From: Lyophyllum atratum
Lineage: Eukaryota; Basidiomycota; Agaricomycetes; Agaricales; Lyophyllaceae
Length of the DNA stretch: 64,000 bases
Assembly: GCA_014905825.1 (NCBI GenBank)
Contig: JACGCN010000037.1
Coordinates: 310,001-374,000, forward strand
Direction of reading: 5' to 3'
Position numbers and translations under genes: made by a program
Notes under the pieces: generated by a model
What the model was told of the DNA's origin: nothing
Database searches by the model: none
What the model saw: only the letters and a program-made list of their open reading frames with translations
In this document: in pieces, positions 12,395-24,367 of the stretch
How the letters are laid out: every line of letters starts with the position of its first letter
How positions within the stretch are numbered: the first letter of the stretch is position 1

Positions 12395-13036
12395 TTAACA
12401 ACTGAGCGGGTTACACCCCTTCGCGACAAATATGTGGTCGTACCTCGGTGGAGACTCCAGGCCAAGCGCTTTCATGGCCTGTTCTCTTGCCTGCTGCGCA
12501 TGCCCCCTGGTCGGTGGGACGGAGACTTCTGTAATTCGTCGAAGTTGCGCGCGAGCCATTAGCCTCTGGCTTCTTGCCTTCGCCTCCTCCAAGGGCGGCG
12601 CATTCTCCGTCGTACGGGCTGCTGATGGAGCTACTGTCGATGTCGACTGTTCACTATGCTCCCTGAGCTTCAGTCGTATCTTCATCCCCGCCCACCCAAG
12701 AATTTTGGAGCTGGATTTCTCCACGTAGTTGTCAAGGCCTCCATGCTACAATGATGTTGGCTTGTGTTCCCGCACGTGGAAAAAAGTACAACTGACCTTT
12801 TTTATAGTTCGCAAGGCCCGTGTCGTCAGCTTCACTCGGAGGTCTTCTCCTAATGTATCAGAAAATAACCGTTTGCGCTGAACGTTGGGGAGCCATGTTC
12901 GTCGCGTCTTGTGTTTTGAGAATGGGACATTATTTCCGTACTGCTTGGTTTTTCCCTGGAAAAGACCCAGTTGGGAGCGTTTGAAGGGTTGAGAAACAAT
13001 AGAGAGGACCGGTATAGTGGGAAACATAGCGACCAA
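12395..13036 (-). CDS. Mitochondrial large ribosomal subunit protein bL28m
   Basis: Component of the mitochondrial 54S ribosomal subunit, counterpart of bacterial L28 and yeast Mrpl24. Two exons, 13036-12797 and 12745-12395, give 196 residues; an in-frame ATG at 13027 is an equally good start. The L28 core reads RSQLGLFQGKTKQYGNNVPF, then KTRRTWLPNVQRKRL and a basic stretch ending in TIKKHGGLDNYV across the splice junction. The C-terminal 100 residues are a fungal extension rich in Ala, Arg and Glu. The next gene starts only 84 bp away on the other strand and is also mitochondrial. Confidence 0.92.
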
Positions 13037-13120
13037 AGAATGGCTGGATGTGGTCGCTTCAAATTGACAGTGTTATTTGGCTCAAGCGTTATAGGCAAAC
13101 AAATCCTCCTCGTTCCGCCC
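13037..13120. promoter_or_regulatory. 84-bp divergent promoter, bL28m / SDHAF1
   Basis: The two start codons face away from each other with 84 bp between them, so the two mitochondrial genes must share core promoter elements. No TATA box is obvious. Confidence 0.6.
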
Positions 13121-13477
13121 ATGTCTCTTCACAAGTCAGGACTTCAGAAAGAAGTCCTGGCTCTCTATAGAAGGTACGAAACCATGTACACCTCTTTCAG
13201 CGGAAATTTCGCATACTGGTTATCCAGGGCTCTTAGGATGGTCCATTCGAAGCCATTACATACGCGACCCAAATTCCTGCTATTCGTTCGATATGCCTTT
13301 CGCACCAACGCGTCAACGATCTCGCCGCGCAATGTCAGCGCAATCGAACACTTGTTAAGGAAAGGCAAACGACAGATCGAAATATATGAGGATAACGCGG
13401 TCACGGATTGTTGGGTTTCAGGCCAGATGCTGGCATGGGAGAAAGCTTGGAAAACACGAAATGTTGGCTCTCCATGA
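13121..13477 (+). CDS. SDHAF1: Succinate dehydrogenase assembly factor 1 (LYR protein)
   Basis: Small matrix LYR-motif protein (yeast Sdh6) that helps insert iron-sulfur clusters into the SDHB subunit of complex II. Two exons, 13121-13173 and 13228-13477, give 100 residues. The splice falls inside the LYR motif: QKEVLALYRR joins ALRM. Then come FVRYAFRTNASTISPRNV and IEHLLRKGKRQIEIYED, matching the second half of the family. The C-terminal MLAWEKAWKTRN is an extension. The start MSLHKSGLQK fits the family exactly. The unspliced frame would insert 18 residues into the motif, so the intron is needed. Confidence 0.92.
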   Translation: MSLHKSGLQKEVLALYRRYETMYTSFSGNFAYWLSRALRMVHSKPLHTRPKFLLFVRYAFRTNASTISPRNVSAIEHLLRKGKRQIEIYEDNAVTDCWVSGQMLAWEKAWKTRNVGSP

Positions 13478-13579
13478 ATTGTTGTTCGACTTTCGAAATG
13501 ATAACAATGATTAGATATGTAAGTACTATAGTCGTGAACGTGATTTATCCTCCTCAGCTTTATGAATAACGTTGACCGA

Positions 13580-14455
13580 CTATGAATGAAGTGATGCCGT
13601 TTCCAAATTGCTGGAGGAAACACTCGCAGCGGGAGTAGGAACGCCCACTTCGGCCACTGTGTCCTTCGCCGTTGCGAGCTTTTGCTGCAACCTCCGGGTT
13701 TTGTATTCCTTCCTCCGTTGCAAGTACTTGCGTTCCTGCTTCCATGCTCCTGTCATGTATTCTTCCACTTCGGCATCGAACTTCTCTTCCCGCTCTCCCT
13801 CCACAAGTTTTATCGCGCCTTCGTACGCCAAGCGTCGCTCATTAATGACAGCCTTGATACGCGCCATTGACTTGCGGCACTGTTCGAGCATTAAGATACT
13901 ATTGTCGAAAGAGGAAGTGGAAACTTACGTGGTGTACTCTCTTTGCGGAGACTTGCATCTCCGTATTCGTCACCCCCATCCTTCGTGCTTCTTCCTTCTG
14001 AGTAGCCAGTAGGTTCCTCTCGCGCAATAAGATGTACCATAGGGTATGAAGGTCTCGGAAACTTTTCAGTCGCAACTCAGACGCTTGCCATGATCTACCT
14101 GGGCAAATAAAGTCAGCTTTCGAGAAAACATATGCCATCTCTGTAACTAACCTGTCTGCTTTTGCATGCTTTCGGGGGATTCAACCACGTCGTATCTCGC
14201 ATCTCCGGTCAGATCATTGTCATCCTTTCTCCTGAAGAAGGCATAGAGGCCGTGGCTTTCTTTCACTGGAATTCTTCCCTTTAACGTGGGCGCCGCCTGC
14301 GTGGTCGTGGTTTCGGGAAGATTTGAGTCTTGTGCTGCGGGAGACGGGGTGCTTGAAGATGCAGTGGATGGGAGACCAACAACTTCTGCAAAGGAACGGG
14401 TGGAAAAAGGAGGGGCGGCTACAAGCCTGACGACAGTTCGGGCTAGGGCCAACAT
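13580..14455 (-). CDS. Mitochondrial large ribosomal subunit protein uL29m
   Basis: Mitochondrial ribosomal protein of the L29 family (MRPL47 in animals, Mrpl4 in yeast), located near the polypeptide exit tunnel. Exons 14455-14152, 14098-13929 and 13879-13580 give 257 residues. The first ATG giving a good presequence ([20 protein letters not shown]) was chosen over an upstream in-frame one at 14527. The MRP-L47 signature is clear: [20 protein letters not shown] and [20 protein letters not shown], followed by [18 protein letters not shown]. The C-terminus is a coiled, Lys/Arg-rich extension. RAD50 starts 160 bp away in the opposite direction. Confidence 0.95.
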
Positions 14456-14615
14456 CTGTGAACTGCTATGCAGGTCGGGCAATTGAGGTGGCCAAAAACT
14501 TAGATGGCGTAGGCAAACACTTGTCAATGTAAGCTGGTTCGGGAGCGTGACATGCGCGTGACCTCTCGCGTTGTCGGAGTCGTACTGACTCCCGTACTAC
14601 TACTTGTTCTCACCC
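14456..14615. promoter_or_regulatory. 160-bp divergent promoter, uL29m / RAD50
   Basis: The only DNA between the two opposed start codons, so it must carry both promoters. It contains CG-rich words (ATGCGCGTGACC) but no TATA box. Confidence 0.55.
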
Positions 14616-17600
14616 ATGGCTCACCTGAACAAACTTGCAATACGGGGGATACGGTCTTTTGACGACAAGCAGATATCTGTTATCGAGTTTTTCTCGCCGG
14701 TCACTGTTATCGTTGGCCATAACGGCAGTGGCAAGACAACGATCATCGAATGCCTCAAATATGCCACCACGGGCGATCAGCCGCCCAACACTCGTGGAGG
14801 GGCCTTCGTACACGACCCAAAGATGGCTAATGAGAAGGAGGTCAAGGCACAGGTGAAGTTGCGCTTCCATGCCGCGAATGGAACACGTATGCTAGCTGTG
14901 AGGAACTTGAGCGTCACAGTGAAGAAGACTTCTGGGTTCACTATGAAGACCCTTGAGAGTATATTGGCGCTAGCGGACGGAAATGCAGACAAGGGTGGAA
15001 AGGTGAGCGACTCTGGAAGATATCGAATTTATCTAACTGAAACCACTGCAGAGAGGAGTAATTTCTACTAAATGCGCGGAGATGGACACTGAAATCCCTC
15101 AATTGCTTGGAGTGTCGAAAGCTGTCTTAGAGAATGTTATTTTCTGTCATCAAGAGGATTCGTATTGGCCGCTCGCTGAGCCCTCTGCGTTGAAGAAGAA
15201 GTTTGATGATATCTTCGAGGCGACACGGTATGTTCTCGCACCGACTATGTGACTAAGCGGCTCACTCGATCTACCAAGATATACTAAAGCGCTCGAAAAT
15301 ATCAAAGGTCTTCGCAAGGACCGCGTCGCTGATCTGAAGGCTGAGAACGAACGGCTTCAAGGACTAATGCGAGAGAAACTTCATTCCGATAAGCTGAAGG
15401 AACGGATATCTCAGCTGAATTCGACTATCTCGGCAAAGCAAGTGAAATACGAGGAAACAAAAAAGGAGTACGAAGCTATCGTAGAAGCCAATCAGAAGTT
15501 CTACGACTACGCGACGAAATTCCGCGAATTGTATAGGGACATTGAAACACTGCAAGAGAAGAAAGAACGGTTTCAAACCGACCTGGATGAGGTCAAATTG
15601 AATCTGCAAGAAGTGGTCGGTACGTGAAGGCCTAATTCCAGCTATCTACTGTATGTTCATAGGGCCACAGGAACTGATGAGGAACTAAGCTTGCGACTCG
15701 AACATTTTGATGACCACATCAATGCCCAAAGGCAGCGAAAGCGCCAGGAAGATACGAAGAAGCAAGATCTCGAGGACGAACTGGTCAATGTTCGAAAGCA
15801 ACACACTGAACTCGTGGCTCAGCATGGTGGCCTTGTTGCAGAATCCGAGGTTTGTTCTCCACATGAAAACGTTGGGCTGAACCAAATTACAGATACATTT
15901 TTTCTAGGCCCAAAATCAGAGGTTAGTGGACCGCGAACACCTCATCCACGAGATCAGCGAAAAGCACGGTATCAAGGGGTTTAGTATGTCTCCACTTGAA
16001 CGAGAAAAGGTGGTCGAATTCCTGTCACGACTCGACGAAACAAAGAATAAGCATCGAATTGAGTTGGATAAATTACAGGTGAACGATTCATTATGGCCAT
16101 TTCGTTTTTGACTTACCTGGATTTTGTTAGAGTGACCTTCGAACGAAGACCGAAGAGTATACTCGCAAGCAGAGGGCGTTAGACAATGAGTTGGAGAGAT
16201 ACAAGTTAGAGAAGGATAGCCTGCGGGATCAAATTGTCAGGAACATGTTCCTCACGTTCAACAATTACTCACAGCCATTACAGACTGAACGGCAAAGATC
16301 CATCCTGAAAGCCGAGAGAACACTCGAGAATCAACTCGGCCTTCCATCCCAGTTAAAGACGCTCCAAGGGGACATCGAGGAAAAGAGAACACGTCTGACA
16401 AAGATGAAGACTGACATGGGGGCTGCTCAGTACGACTCTCGACTAACTGCGATGACCGGGAAAGTGAAGATTTTGGAAGAAAAACGGGAGCAGCTGAACG
16501 CCGAGAGCAGGACTTTGAGTTCGCAATCGGATGCTAGGGCCAAATTGAACCTGGCAAAGACGGATATCAAGACCAAGAATGCGGAGATCGTGAACATGTG
16601 CGTTCCATAATCGGGCTTTCTGGGATAAAGATGAGATCAACTGACATCATCATAGACTGGAAGTTGCCAATGCGAAGATCAGTAAGCTAGCTCCGGGCAA
16701 AGAGGTGACATCCGACACGTTGGAGCGGGAAGTCAACCGCCTATCAGGGTCAGTTGTGTAACGAGTTCCGGTCTCGCTTTCAGCTAAACATTGCTCTTGT
16801 CCCTTGTAGAGATCGGGAGCAGAAACACGCGGAGCTTGAGAACCGTACTTCCGCAGCGAACAACAATTTGCAGAAAGCAGATGCGACGATAAATAATCTG
16901 AAAGCTCAGCTCAAGTCCAAGACAGACGAATTAAAAGGTATGTCGCAACCTTGTCTATACTGCTCTTGTGTGTTGACACTGTCCTGCAGCTTTGGAGAGA
17001 AAGCTGAAGAATGAGGTTGACCAAGAATCGTTGGATGCGGCGATCAAGGAGGCTGCAGGGGAAGTCGGTCATCGGAAACAGTGCGTTTTATCGCCTAGTA
17101 CACCTCTAACCCTCTCACACGTACTTTCAGGCTGGAAGGTAACTTAAGCGGTGGAAGTGCCATATACGAATCCCTATTGCGGACAGGAGAGCAAAAGAAG
17201 TTGTGTACAGCATGCAATCGGCATTTAAGCGACGAGGAGTTCATCGTGTTCGAGAAATACGTAGGTCTCGCCGTCTATCCCATTTCTTGTTTTGATGTAA
17301 CTTCGAACATACTTGCAGCTGCAAGATATGATGAAAAAGGCGTCTCCGCAAGCCATCAAAAATAATAGAGCAGAGATGGCCGAATGGGAGGCTGAGCTGG
17401 AGCGCTTGCAAAACCTAAGGCCTGTCCAGGCCGCCAGGGATCAAATAAAAACCAAGGAGCTTCCAGCACTAGAAAACGAAATTAAAAAGCAGGAAGACCT
17501 CTATCCAGATATCAGCCGCGCGACTGAGGAGGTGAGTTTCTGTTGCGGCGTTCATCAGGATGACATTTAATTATCTCACCTAGGCGGTAGAAAATCTTGA

Positions 17601-19712
17601 TAGCGTTAAGCGAGAGCTCAAGGACATCCTTACCCTCAAGGACCATGTCAAGACGGTTCTGCGACTCCGGATGGATGTTGGGAGAGCGACGATCGATGTA
17701 GAGAACCTTCAGAACGATCTGGTTGCAACAGGGTCAACTAAAACCATTGACGACGTAGAAAGGGAGCTCGATGATGTGTCCTCAGACTTGTAAGTCATCC
17801 TTGCACTTATGGAAGTTCGTGTACTTGTTGAAGGAACACTGTAGGCGCTCACTAGAGAGAGAAAAACAACAGCTCATGGCAGAGCGGGAACGCATAAAAG
17901 ATGCCATCCGCACCATCGAGAATAATCTCCATTCCATGGAATTGAAGGAAAGAGACCTCAAAGATGAGATCCGTGATAAGGAAGCCCTCGAGAAACGCAT
18001 GGAGGAAATGAAGCAGGAGATCAACGCCTTCACGACCCGCATGAAGGCAAGTTCTAGTCCCTTCCTCAGCTCCGTCCGCGTCGTTTTTCTAATTTACGCT
18101 CAGGATCTGGATGTTAGTATCTCCGAAGCTCGGGCGCCGATTGAGGCACTCGAGGAGGAGTACAAAAAGACACAAAATGATCTGGGCTCTAGAATCACTC
18201 AGGCACAACACGCAGCCCAGGAATTGAATTCTAGCGCCGACAAGCTCACCCTCATCAACAAAGCTGTTGAACGGTATGTTTTTATGTGTGCTATGATATT
18301 GCTGCTGTACCTGATGACAGTGATACAGATATGTGAAAGACCGCAGAGCGCGACAATTGGAACAATCTGCACAGGACATCAAGCACCACGACGCCGAACT
18401 TATAAGGCTAACTGAGAGTATCGACGCTGCCAGAGAAACGATAAAGGAGATCGACAAGGAAATTAACGCCAGTGGAGCTTCCGTTGCCAACTATCGGGAT
18501 AACATTCGGGTTCGAAGATTGACCAAGGAAATCATTGAGACACAGGCAAAGATAGATTCTTATGATATGGACGAAGCTGCAAAAGCAAAACGGAATTTCG
18601 AAGATAAATACGGCAAAGCAAAAGATAAAGAAAACCAACTCCACACTGCCGTCAGTAAACCTTCATACTATTTCACAATCAACTAACTCTATGTAGTACT
18701 CCCACGTGGCAGGCGAAGTAAGCTCGCACCAATCCCAGCTCAGCGCTCTGGAGGTGGATCTTAAGGAGTTCAAAGACATCAACAAGAAGTATACTGAGCA
18801 GCTGATCCGTGTCAAAGTGAAATTTCCAGTCACCCAAAAGTGAAGTGCGATTCATTGGCTGACAGCCAGGTTTATAGATGTCCGACATGGCCAATAGTGA
18901 TCTGGAAAAGTATGGCAAAGCTTTGGATAAGTAAGTCGCAGGCGTTTTCATCCAAACCACCTTATCAAGCATCATACAGCGCAATCATGAAATACCATGG
19001 TCTCAAGATGGAAGAGGTCAACGACACGATGAAGCATTTGTGGAATAAAACATATCAAGGAACAGGTCCGTAGCTTCATTGTCTGAATGTGGTTCTTAAT
19101 ACGAGCACATGAGCACTCTTTAGACATCGACGGAATCAAAATACGTTCTGATGTCGAAGGCGGCGCTTCTAAACGATCGTACAATTATCGAGTACGTGGC
19201 ACAATATCTGCATACCTAATATAGTTCCAACTGGCCTGTTCAGGTGGTGATGACGAAGGACCAAGTAGAGATGGATATGCGTGGCAGATGTTCAGCTGGC
19301 CAGAAAATGCTCGCCTCTATCATCATTCGTCTTGCGCTTTCAGATTCGTTCGGGCAAAATTGCGGCATCCTCGCCCTAGACGAGCCGACCAACGCATTAG
19401 ATACCGAGAACATTGATGCACTTGCTGCCAGTCTTGTAGAGTGAGCATATTGCGTTCACCGTATAGCATCTTCCCTGATCGGTCATATTATAGCATCATC
19501 AACGAAAGGAAGAGCCATTCCAACTTTCAGCTCATTATCATTACACATGACGAGAACTTCCTGCGAAAACTTGGGCAAAGCGACGTTATGGAGTACTATT
19601 GGTGTGTGTTGTTATTCGTTTCATCCATGCTGAATCTTATACCTTTCTCGATAGGCGAGTTTCAAGAGATTCACGCCAGAAATCCGTCATCGAGCGACAG
19701 AGGTTTAGATAG
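14616..19712 (+). CDS. RAD50: DNA double-strand break repair ATPase Rad50
   Basis: SMC-like ATPase of the MRE11-RAD50-NBS1 complex, which tethers and processes DNA ends. Exons: 14616-15002, 15052-15227, 15279-15619, 15671-15849, 15908-16078, 16131-16235, 16284-16597, 16656-16748, 16810-16937, 16990-17080, 17131-17260, 17319-17531, 17584-17789, 17845-18046, 18104-18273, 18329-18650, 18697-18816, 18878-18930, 18980-19065, 19124-19191, 19244-19440, 19494-19601, 19655-19712; 1305 residues, the family length. Walker A is [20 protein letters not shown], the zinc hook CTAC lies mid coiled coil, the signature is [11 protein letters not shown], Walker B is [12 protein letters not shown], and the end is [20 protein letters not shown]. 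The intron at 18047 starts with GC. The first ATG (14604) lies four codons upstream of the chosen one. Confidence 0.96.
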
Positions 19713-20360
19713 CATTCCCACATCGTTCTATTTCATGCATCTACTCATCCTACTAATCAATTGTATATTAAACATCGTCTGCAATAACTGTCATCGTTTC
19801 GCTCGTTGGTTATGTGGTACATCGCAAAACCAATCGAGCCTTTGATTGAGCTTTCTAAGGAGTCCAGAAATCAGTGCCCGTCGATCATCAGACAATCTTG
19901 GTACGGTCAGTTCAAAGGATTCGCCATCACAATTAGATTCTTAACCACACGCGCGGTCTCGCGGTGATGTCGCGGCGTTCATAACTGACCGGTGAGTTCA
20001 CTTTCTCCGCCTTTGCGCGTATGAATACCAGACATGGTTAAGCTGACCTATCGCATGGGGAAGGAGTTGGAAGCCGAAGCGGTTGTCATCATCCTCCAAC
20101 AGGAAACTGACGGAAAAGGATGTGTATGGGATGATTAGCCGAGGTATACCTGCCTCCGGGGCCATCTGGGACTCATAACCTCTCATAACCGACAATCCTG
20201 CCACATTCAGACATCTATAAATAGTCCACTTGTGTTGTTGTTGGCCAAGAGGGACGAGCGCCAAACTCTTCCATACAAACCTTTCTTTCCAATTTTTCAA
20301 CGACTTCTATCTTGTATCATACGCACTTCCCCTTTGCAGGGCTTACTCACATTCAATACA
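19713..20360. other. Intergenic stretch upstream of the SET/MYND gene
   Basis: No gene seen. A TATA-like word TATAAATAG lies near 20216, about 140 bp before the next start codon, and is a plausible core promoter for the SET/MYND gene. An open frame on the minus strand here has no recognisable features. Confidence 0.4.
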
Positions 20361-21833
20361 ATGCTTCTCCCAGAAAACGTCCGCCTCGCACCTCACCCAA
20401 CTGCTCGAAGTCAAGCAGTTGCTGTCTCGCAGTTCTCGGAAGGCTCAACGATCGCTACCATCCCTTCGCTTATTAGTGTGTTGCTACCACAAGAGAAGGG
20501 ACGCAGGTGCGATACATGTTTTCGGATATCGTCAGAACAGAGGACACTGCGAAAATGTACTGGATGTGCTTCCTATTGGTATTGCAGTACTGAATGTGAG
20601 TCCTTTAGCCTGAGCCCTTTCTAAAGTCGATTTGAAGTATGACAAGGCCAGAGCGTACAATGGAAGGATCATCATAGGAAAATTTGCAAGATATTTCACC
20701 AGTTTAGCTCGACCACCATGTTTCAGTCTCTCGCGATCCACGAAAAGCTGGATGCCCTGTTACTTGCTCAATTGCTTGCTCAAATATCAACCTCCAATCT
20801 TGCTTCTCTAGAGGACGACTCTTCGCCTGTATCTGTCCTCCTGTCGTTGATTCCTGGCCATAAAACCGAGGATTTCAACATCCCTATTCCCAACCTCAAA
20901 CCTACAATATCGTTGCAGATCGCGAGAGACCTGTATTCGAGGTTTGGCAACAACAATTTCGCCATCCATTCCCATCTTACAACCGTTGGCCATGGTGTTT
21001 TTCCTCTCGCAAGTCGCCTTTTCAACCACTCATGCTCCCCTAATGCTGCTGCAAAATATGTTTTCAAACCGAAGGGAGGAGTGATAATGGAGGTGGTGGC
21101 CCTTCGAGATATTTTATCCGACGAAGAAGTATGAAAAGTCCGTACTGCACCATCCATCGACTTAGAATCCCTTTCGCAGATATGTTTACCATACTTGGAC
21201 CCTGCTCTGGTTCAATCCCGGCAACAGATTTTCGATTTCACCTACGGATTCCGATGCACTTGTGCCTCTTGTCAAGAGATGGAACATCTAGGCGATATTC
21301 CGACTCCCCCGACTAGCTCAGAAGACCTCTCGTCCGTGGCGAAGGCACTTCGCAACTTCCTTGGACTTCATCAGCCGCTCAAGGTCCTGCCGAGGAAGCC
21401 GAGAGAAGCTGTACCACGCTTGTTGCTCTGTGTCTTCCATGAGACATATCTATCAAATCTTTCAGAGACGTTCAGCAAGTCATCACATGAAGGCGACTAT
21501 GAGTTAGCGCTTGATGTTGGTGTCACCTTGCTGGGAGCCTACATCATGATTTATCAACCCAACTACCCTGAGATAGGTGAGAACTTACGGTTTTGGTCTT
21601 TTTTTGGCATCTCACGACGCACAGGACTACATCTCCTGGAACTGGCAAAGACAGCGTGGAATATGCTGATCAGTTCTGGGGAAGCGAATACTGACATAGC
21701 ACAGGCTACGACGGAGCGGATACAGGGATTTCTGGACTTAGGCCGCAAGGTCTTGATGGTCTACGGATCGGAAGGAGACGAGGAAGGGCCTTTATTAGAG
21801 GTCGAGACGTTACAATCGCTGTTGGACGCATAG
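20361..21833 (+). CDS. SET and MYND domain protein (SMYD family)
   Basis: Predicted lysine methyltransferase of 440 residues with a MYND zinc finger inserted in the SET domain. Exons: 20361-20595, 20647-21128, 21180-21576 and 21625-21833. The zinc ligands are visible as CDTC, CTGC, YCSTEC (across a splice) and HHRKIC. The SET core has RLFNHSCSPNA (the NHSCxPN cofactor-binding motif) and the post-SET cysteines FRCTCASC. The last 170 residues are helical, as in the SMYD C-terminal domain. Substrate cannot be told from sequence; in fungi such proteins may modify non-histone targets. The third exon start was fixed by the acceptor giving ICLPYLDP. Confidence 0.92.
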
Positions 21834-22295
21834 TCTTCTTCCGTTTCCGGAGAATTCCACCTTTCCAGGCTGTGTCTGCAAGCCAGGACATATCGCACGT
21901 TATCAAGGCCCTAGTCGTGATGGGGATTCAGTGTCCTACAGACCACGCAAGTAATCCCACCCTAACTACGATCTTAATTAATGCACTCCGAGGACACTTG
22001 CTTGGCGCAGGACGACGTGTACCTCGTACGTCCTATTTACGTGTGTCAAACCTTCGGCACCCATGTTAAGGCTACAACTGACCTGTTATGTGCCAATAGG
22101 TCTACTTGAGGTGTCTGAGAAAGCTCACATACTGGACGTCACATTGCCTAATGAGTCCTCCTCTGATAATTCTCTTCTTGATGTGGAAATTCGATAGACT
22201 CTCAACCTTTCTTACGGCCTGAGTATATATACTCGTGCAACGGTGGCCACTCGCTTCGTGCTTAGTTTCTAAGCCAGCCTGTCTTTTATCTCTCC
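21834..22295. promoter_or_regulatory. Intergenic promoter region with TATA box
   Basis: The 462 bp before the next gene contain no coding signal. A good TATA element (TATATATA, about 22224-22231) sits about 65 bp upstream of the ATG at 22296. Confidence 0.55.
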
Positions 22296-23979
22296 ATGTC
22301 GTCTTTCCAGGTCCCCGCACTCTTTCGCCCCCGTCATTCCTTTCAGCGCCTTCGCTCCTTTCATCTCACTCCAAACACGACAACGCAACCCAGTCCCGCT
22401 CCCTTGACTGAAGCCCAGTCGAAGACTCCGACCAATAAAACTTTACAAGTTCTTCCTCGAAACACTTCGTTTCCCGTCCGCGGATCTGTTGTTACGAAGC
22501 TCGCCTTCGTCGTATCGCTCATCTTCATATTCACGATATCTATTTCTTTTATTGGTGCCAATGTCGACGAAGAGTACTTTGAACTGTCATTGAAGAAAAT
22601 TGCGGACACTAGTCCGGGGGTAAGAGGAAGCGTGTATGCGGGACCTGATACTGATGAACGTCTTTGTAGATCGTTCTCTTGGGAGAAAACGTTGATGTGG
22701 ATGTGGATGAACCGTCGATTACTATTCGATGGTCTACTATGGCCTGCGGGGACGCATTCATGCTCCCTGGCTCGGCAGGCATCCACAGAAGCACGGCGTG
22801 TGGCCTTCCATCTCAGCCGCTGTACATCTTTGTGGATAAGTCAGTCTGCTCACGACGTCCTTTTATCAAGTCACTTACTCCCCACTGCAGCGACTCGACA
22901 CCTACTGCGACGTATGATCCGTCTCAAATCCCTTTCAGTCGAAGTACGGGTAATCGACGAAGGTTTGGACCTACGTTTCTCACATATTGTGGCTGCTAAA
23001 CATGGCTTAAATTAGTATTCAAAACCTCGTCCAGTTCGACAGTGATCATGTACTTGATGTCCACGAAGCTCGTTTGTACCCTTTCGATACATACCTGCTC
23101 TCGAGCACTATCCGCGCAGTCTCATTCAACAATGAGACGCTACCGATCCGCAAAATAGTCACTATCAGCGGCACGTCCAGCTTCGATATCCAGACAAAGG
23201 ACACAGAAAGCTATGGGGCCTTGGCACACAACAGGGAGACTGCCAGCCGCGACATCGACATGCGGGTCACCCGTCCGGGCTCAGCCCGCCTCTTTGCACT
23301 CCTTCTTTTCGGACTTAACTGGGTCCTTACGCATATCGCCATTGGTCTTGTCATGATTTCCAGAAGAACCAGGAACGTACGGTCAATCCTGAAGCATCTA
23401 ATCTTTGCAGGTGTTATCGTGGCAGCGATCCCACAGCTGCGGAACAGCATGCCAGACGCGCCTGGATTCGATGGTAAATCCCACTCATCGCCTTGTGCTG
23501 CCGTGAATCTAACGACCGACTTGAACAGGGGTGTTAATTGGTATGCTCCTTGCGCGATTATCATACTTCTTTGCTCACGGACAGATCTGTCAGACTCTAT
23601 TGGGTTCTTTCCGCAAATGATTATCTCTGGGGTTTCGGCCACCGTAATCCTTCTCATTCTCATTAGTCGAGAACTAGACGACATCAGAGATGTCAGCGCC
23701 CAAGCCAGCAAATCATATCCCACCCCCCCACCTGCCGCAATCAACCGAATACGGCCGCCACCTACACCAACGAAGGATGCCAATTCCATGCAAATCTCGC
23801 AGTACGAGATACATCGCCTTGTCAGGCACCTCAAAGGAGAATTCGTCTTCCCTCCTGTACAGACAGCTCTTAACATACGTCCATCCGAGCACCAGGTCAC
23901 CCCCCATAGGCGAACGAAGACCATGCCCAAGATCAGGGAAGGCAGCGAAGTGTCCCATTATTCCGACTGGGTCGAGTGA
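22296..23979 (+). CDS. Multi-pass membrane protein, DUF4436-like
   Basis: Predicted 459-residue membrane protein. Exons: 22296-22619, 22670-22839, 22891-22911, 23016-23473, 23529-23540 and 23585-23979. The 12-nt exon is required: it restores GVLID and leads into SIGFFPQMIISGVSA, a motif I associate with fungal DUF4436 proteins. An N-terminal helix (LAFVVSLIFIFTISISFI) precedes a long soluble loop, then three or more helices cluster near the C-terminus (ALLLFGLNWVLTHIAIGLVM and others), followed by a Pro/Arg-rich cytosolic tail. The 104-nt intron after exon 3 is the least certain; a stronger-looking site at 22950 gives the wrong frame. Function unknown. Confidence 0.75.
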
Positions 23980-24367
23980 TCCGGGGATGTTCTCCTTCGA
24001 CGCAGCTTCTCGACGTCATTCAATAAATGATCTGGACACAGACATTCGGGAAAATATATTCGGGTGCCCGGACGTCATATCTACCGTTCCCTGCCTTTCA
24101 TCATTACCCCTGCATCAAGTCAAAGTGCGGAGTTCCGTAACCTTGACTTCTGGGACTTTGGTGTGCTTCGTTGACGTTGATTATGGACGACCTTGATTCC
24201 TTAGTTGTGACTTGGACGGTTGTGTATGGACCGAAGTTCACAATCTATATGGACACATCAGATATTCTACTAATACAGGACAGTTTACAGTTCTCCGAAA
24301 AGGCGCTTTCTGTGTATATACATATGTATTTAGCAAGAACTAGCAATAAACGTGAATGAACGAGAAC
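23980..24367. other. Intergenic stretch between convergent genes
   Basis: The flanking genes converge here, so this holds two 3' UTRs. No coding or structural element seen. Confidence 0.5.
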
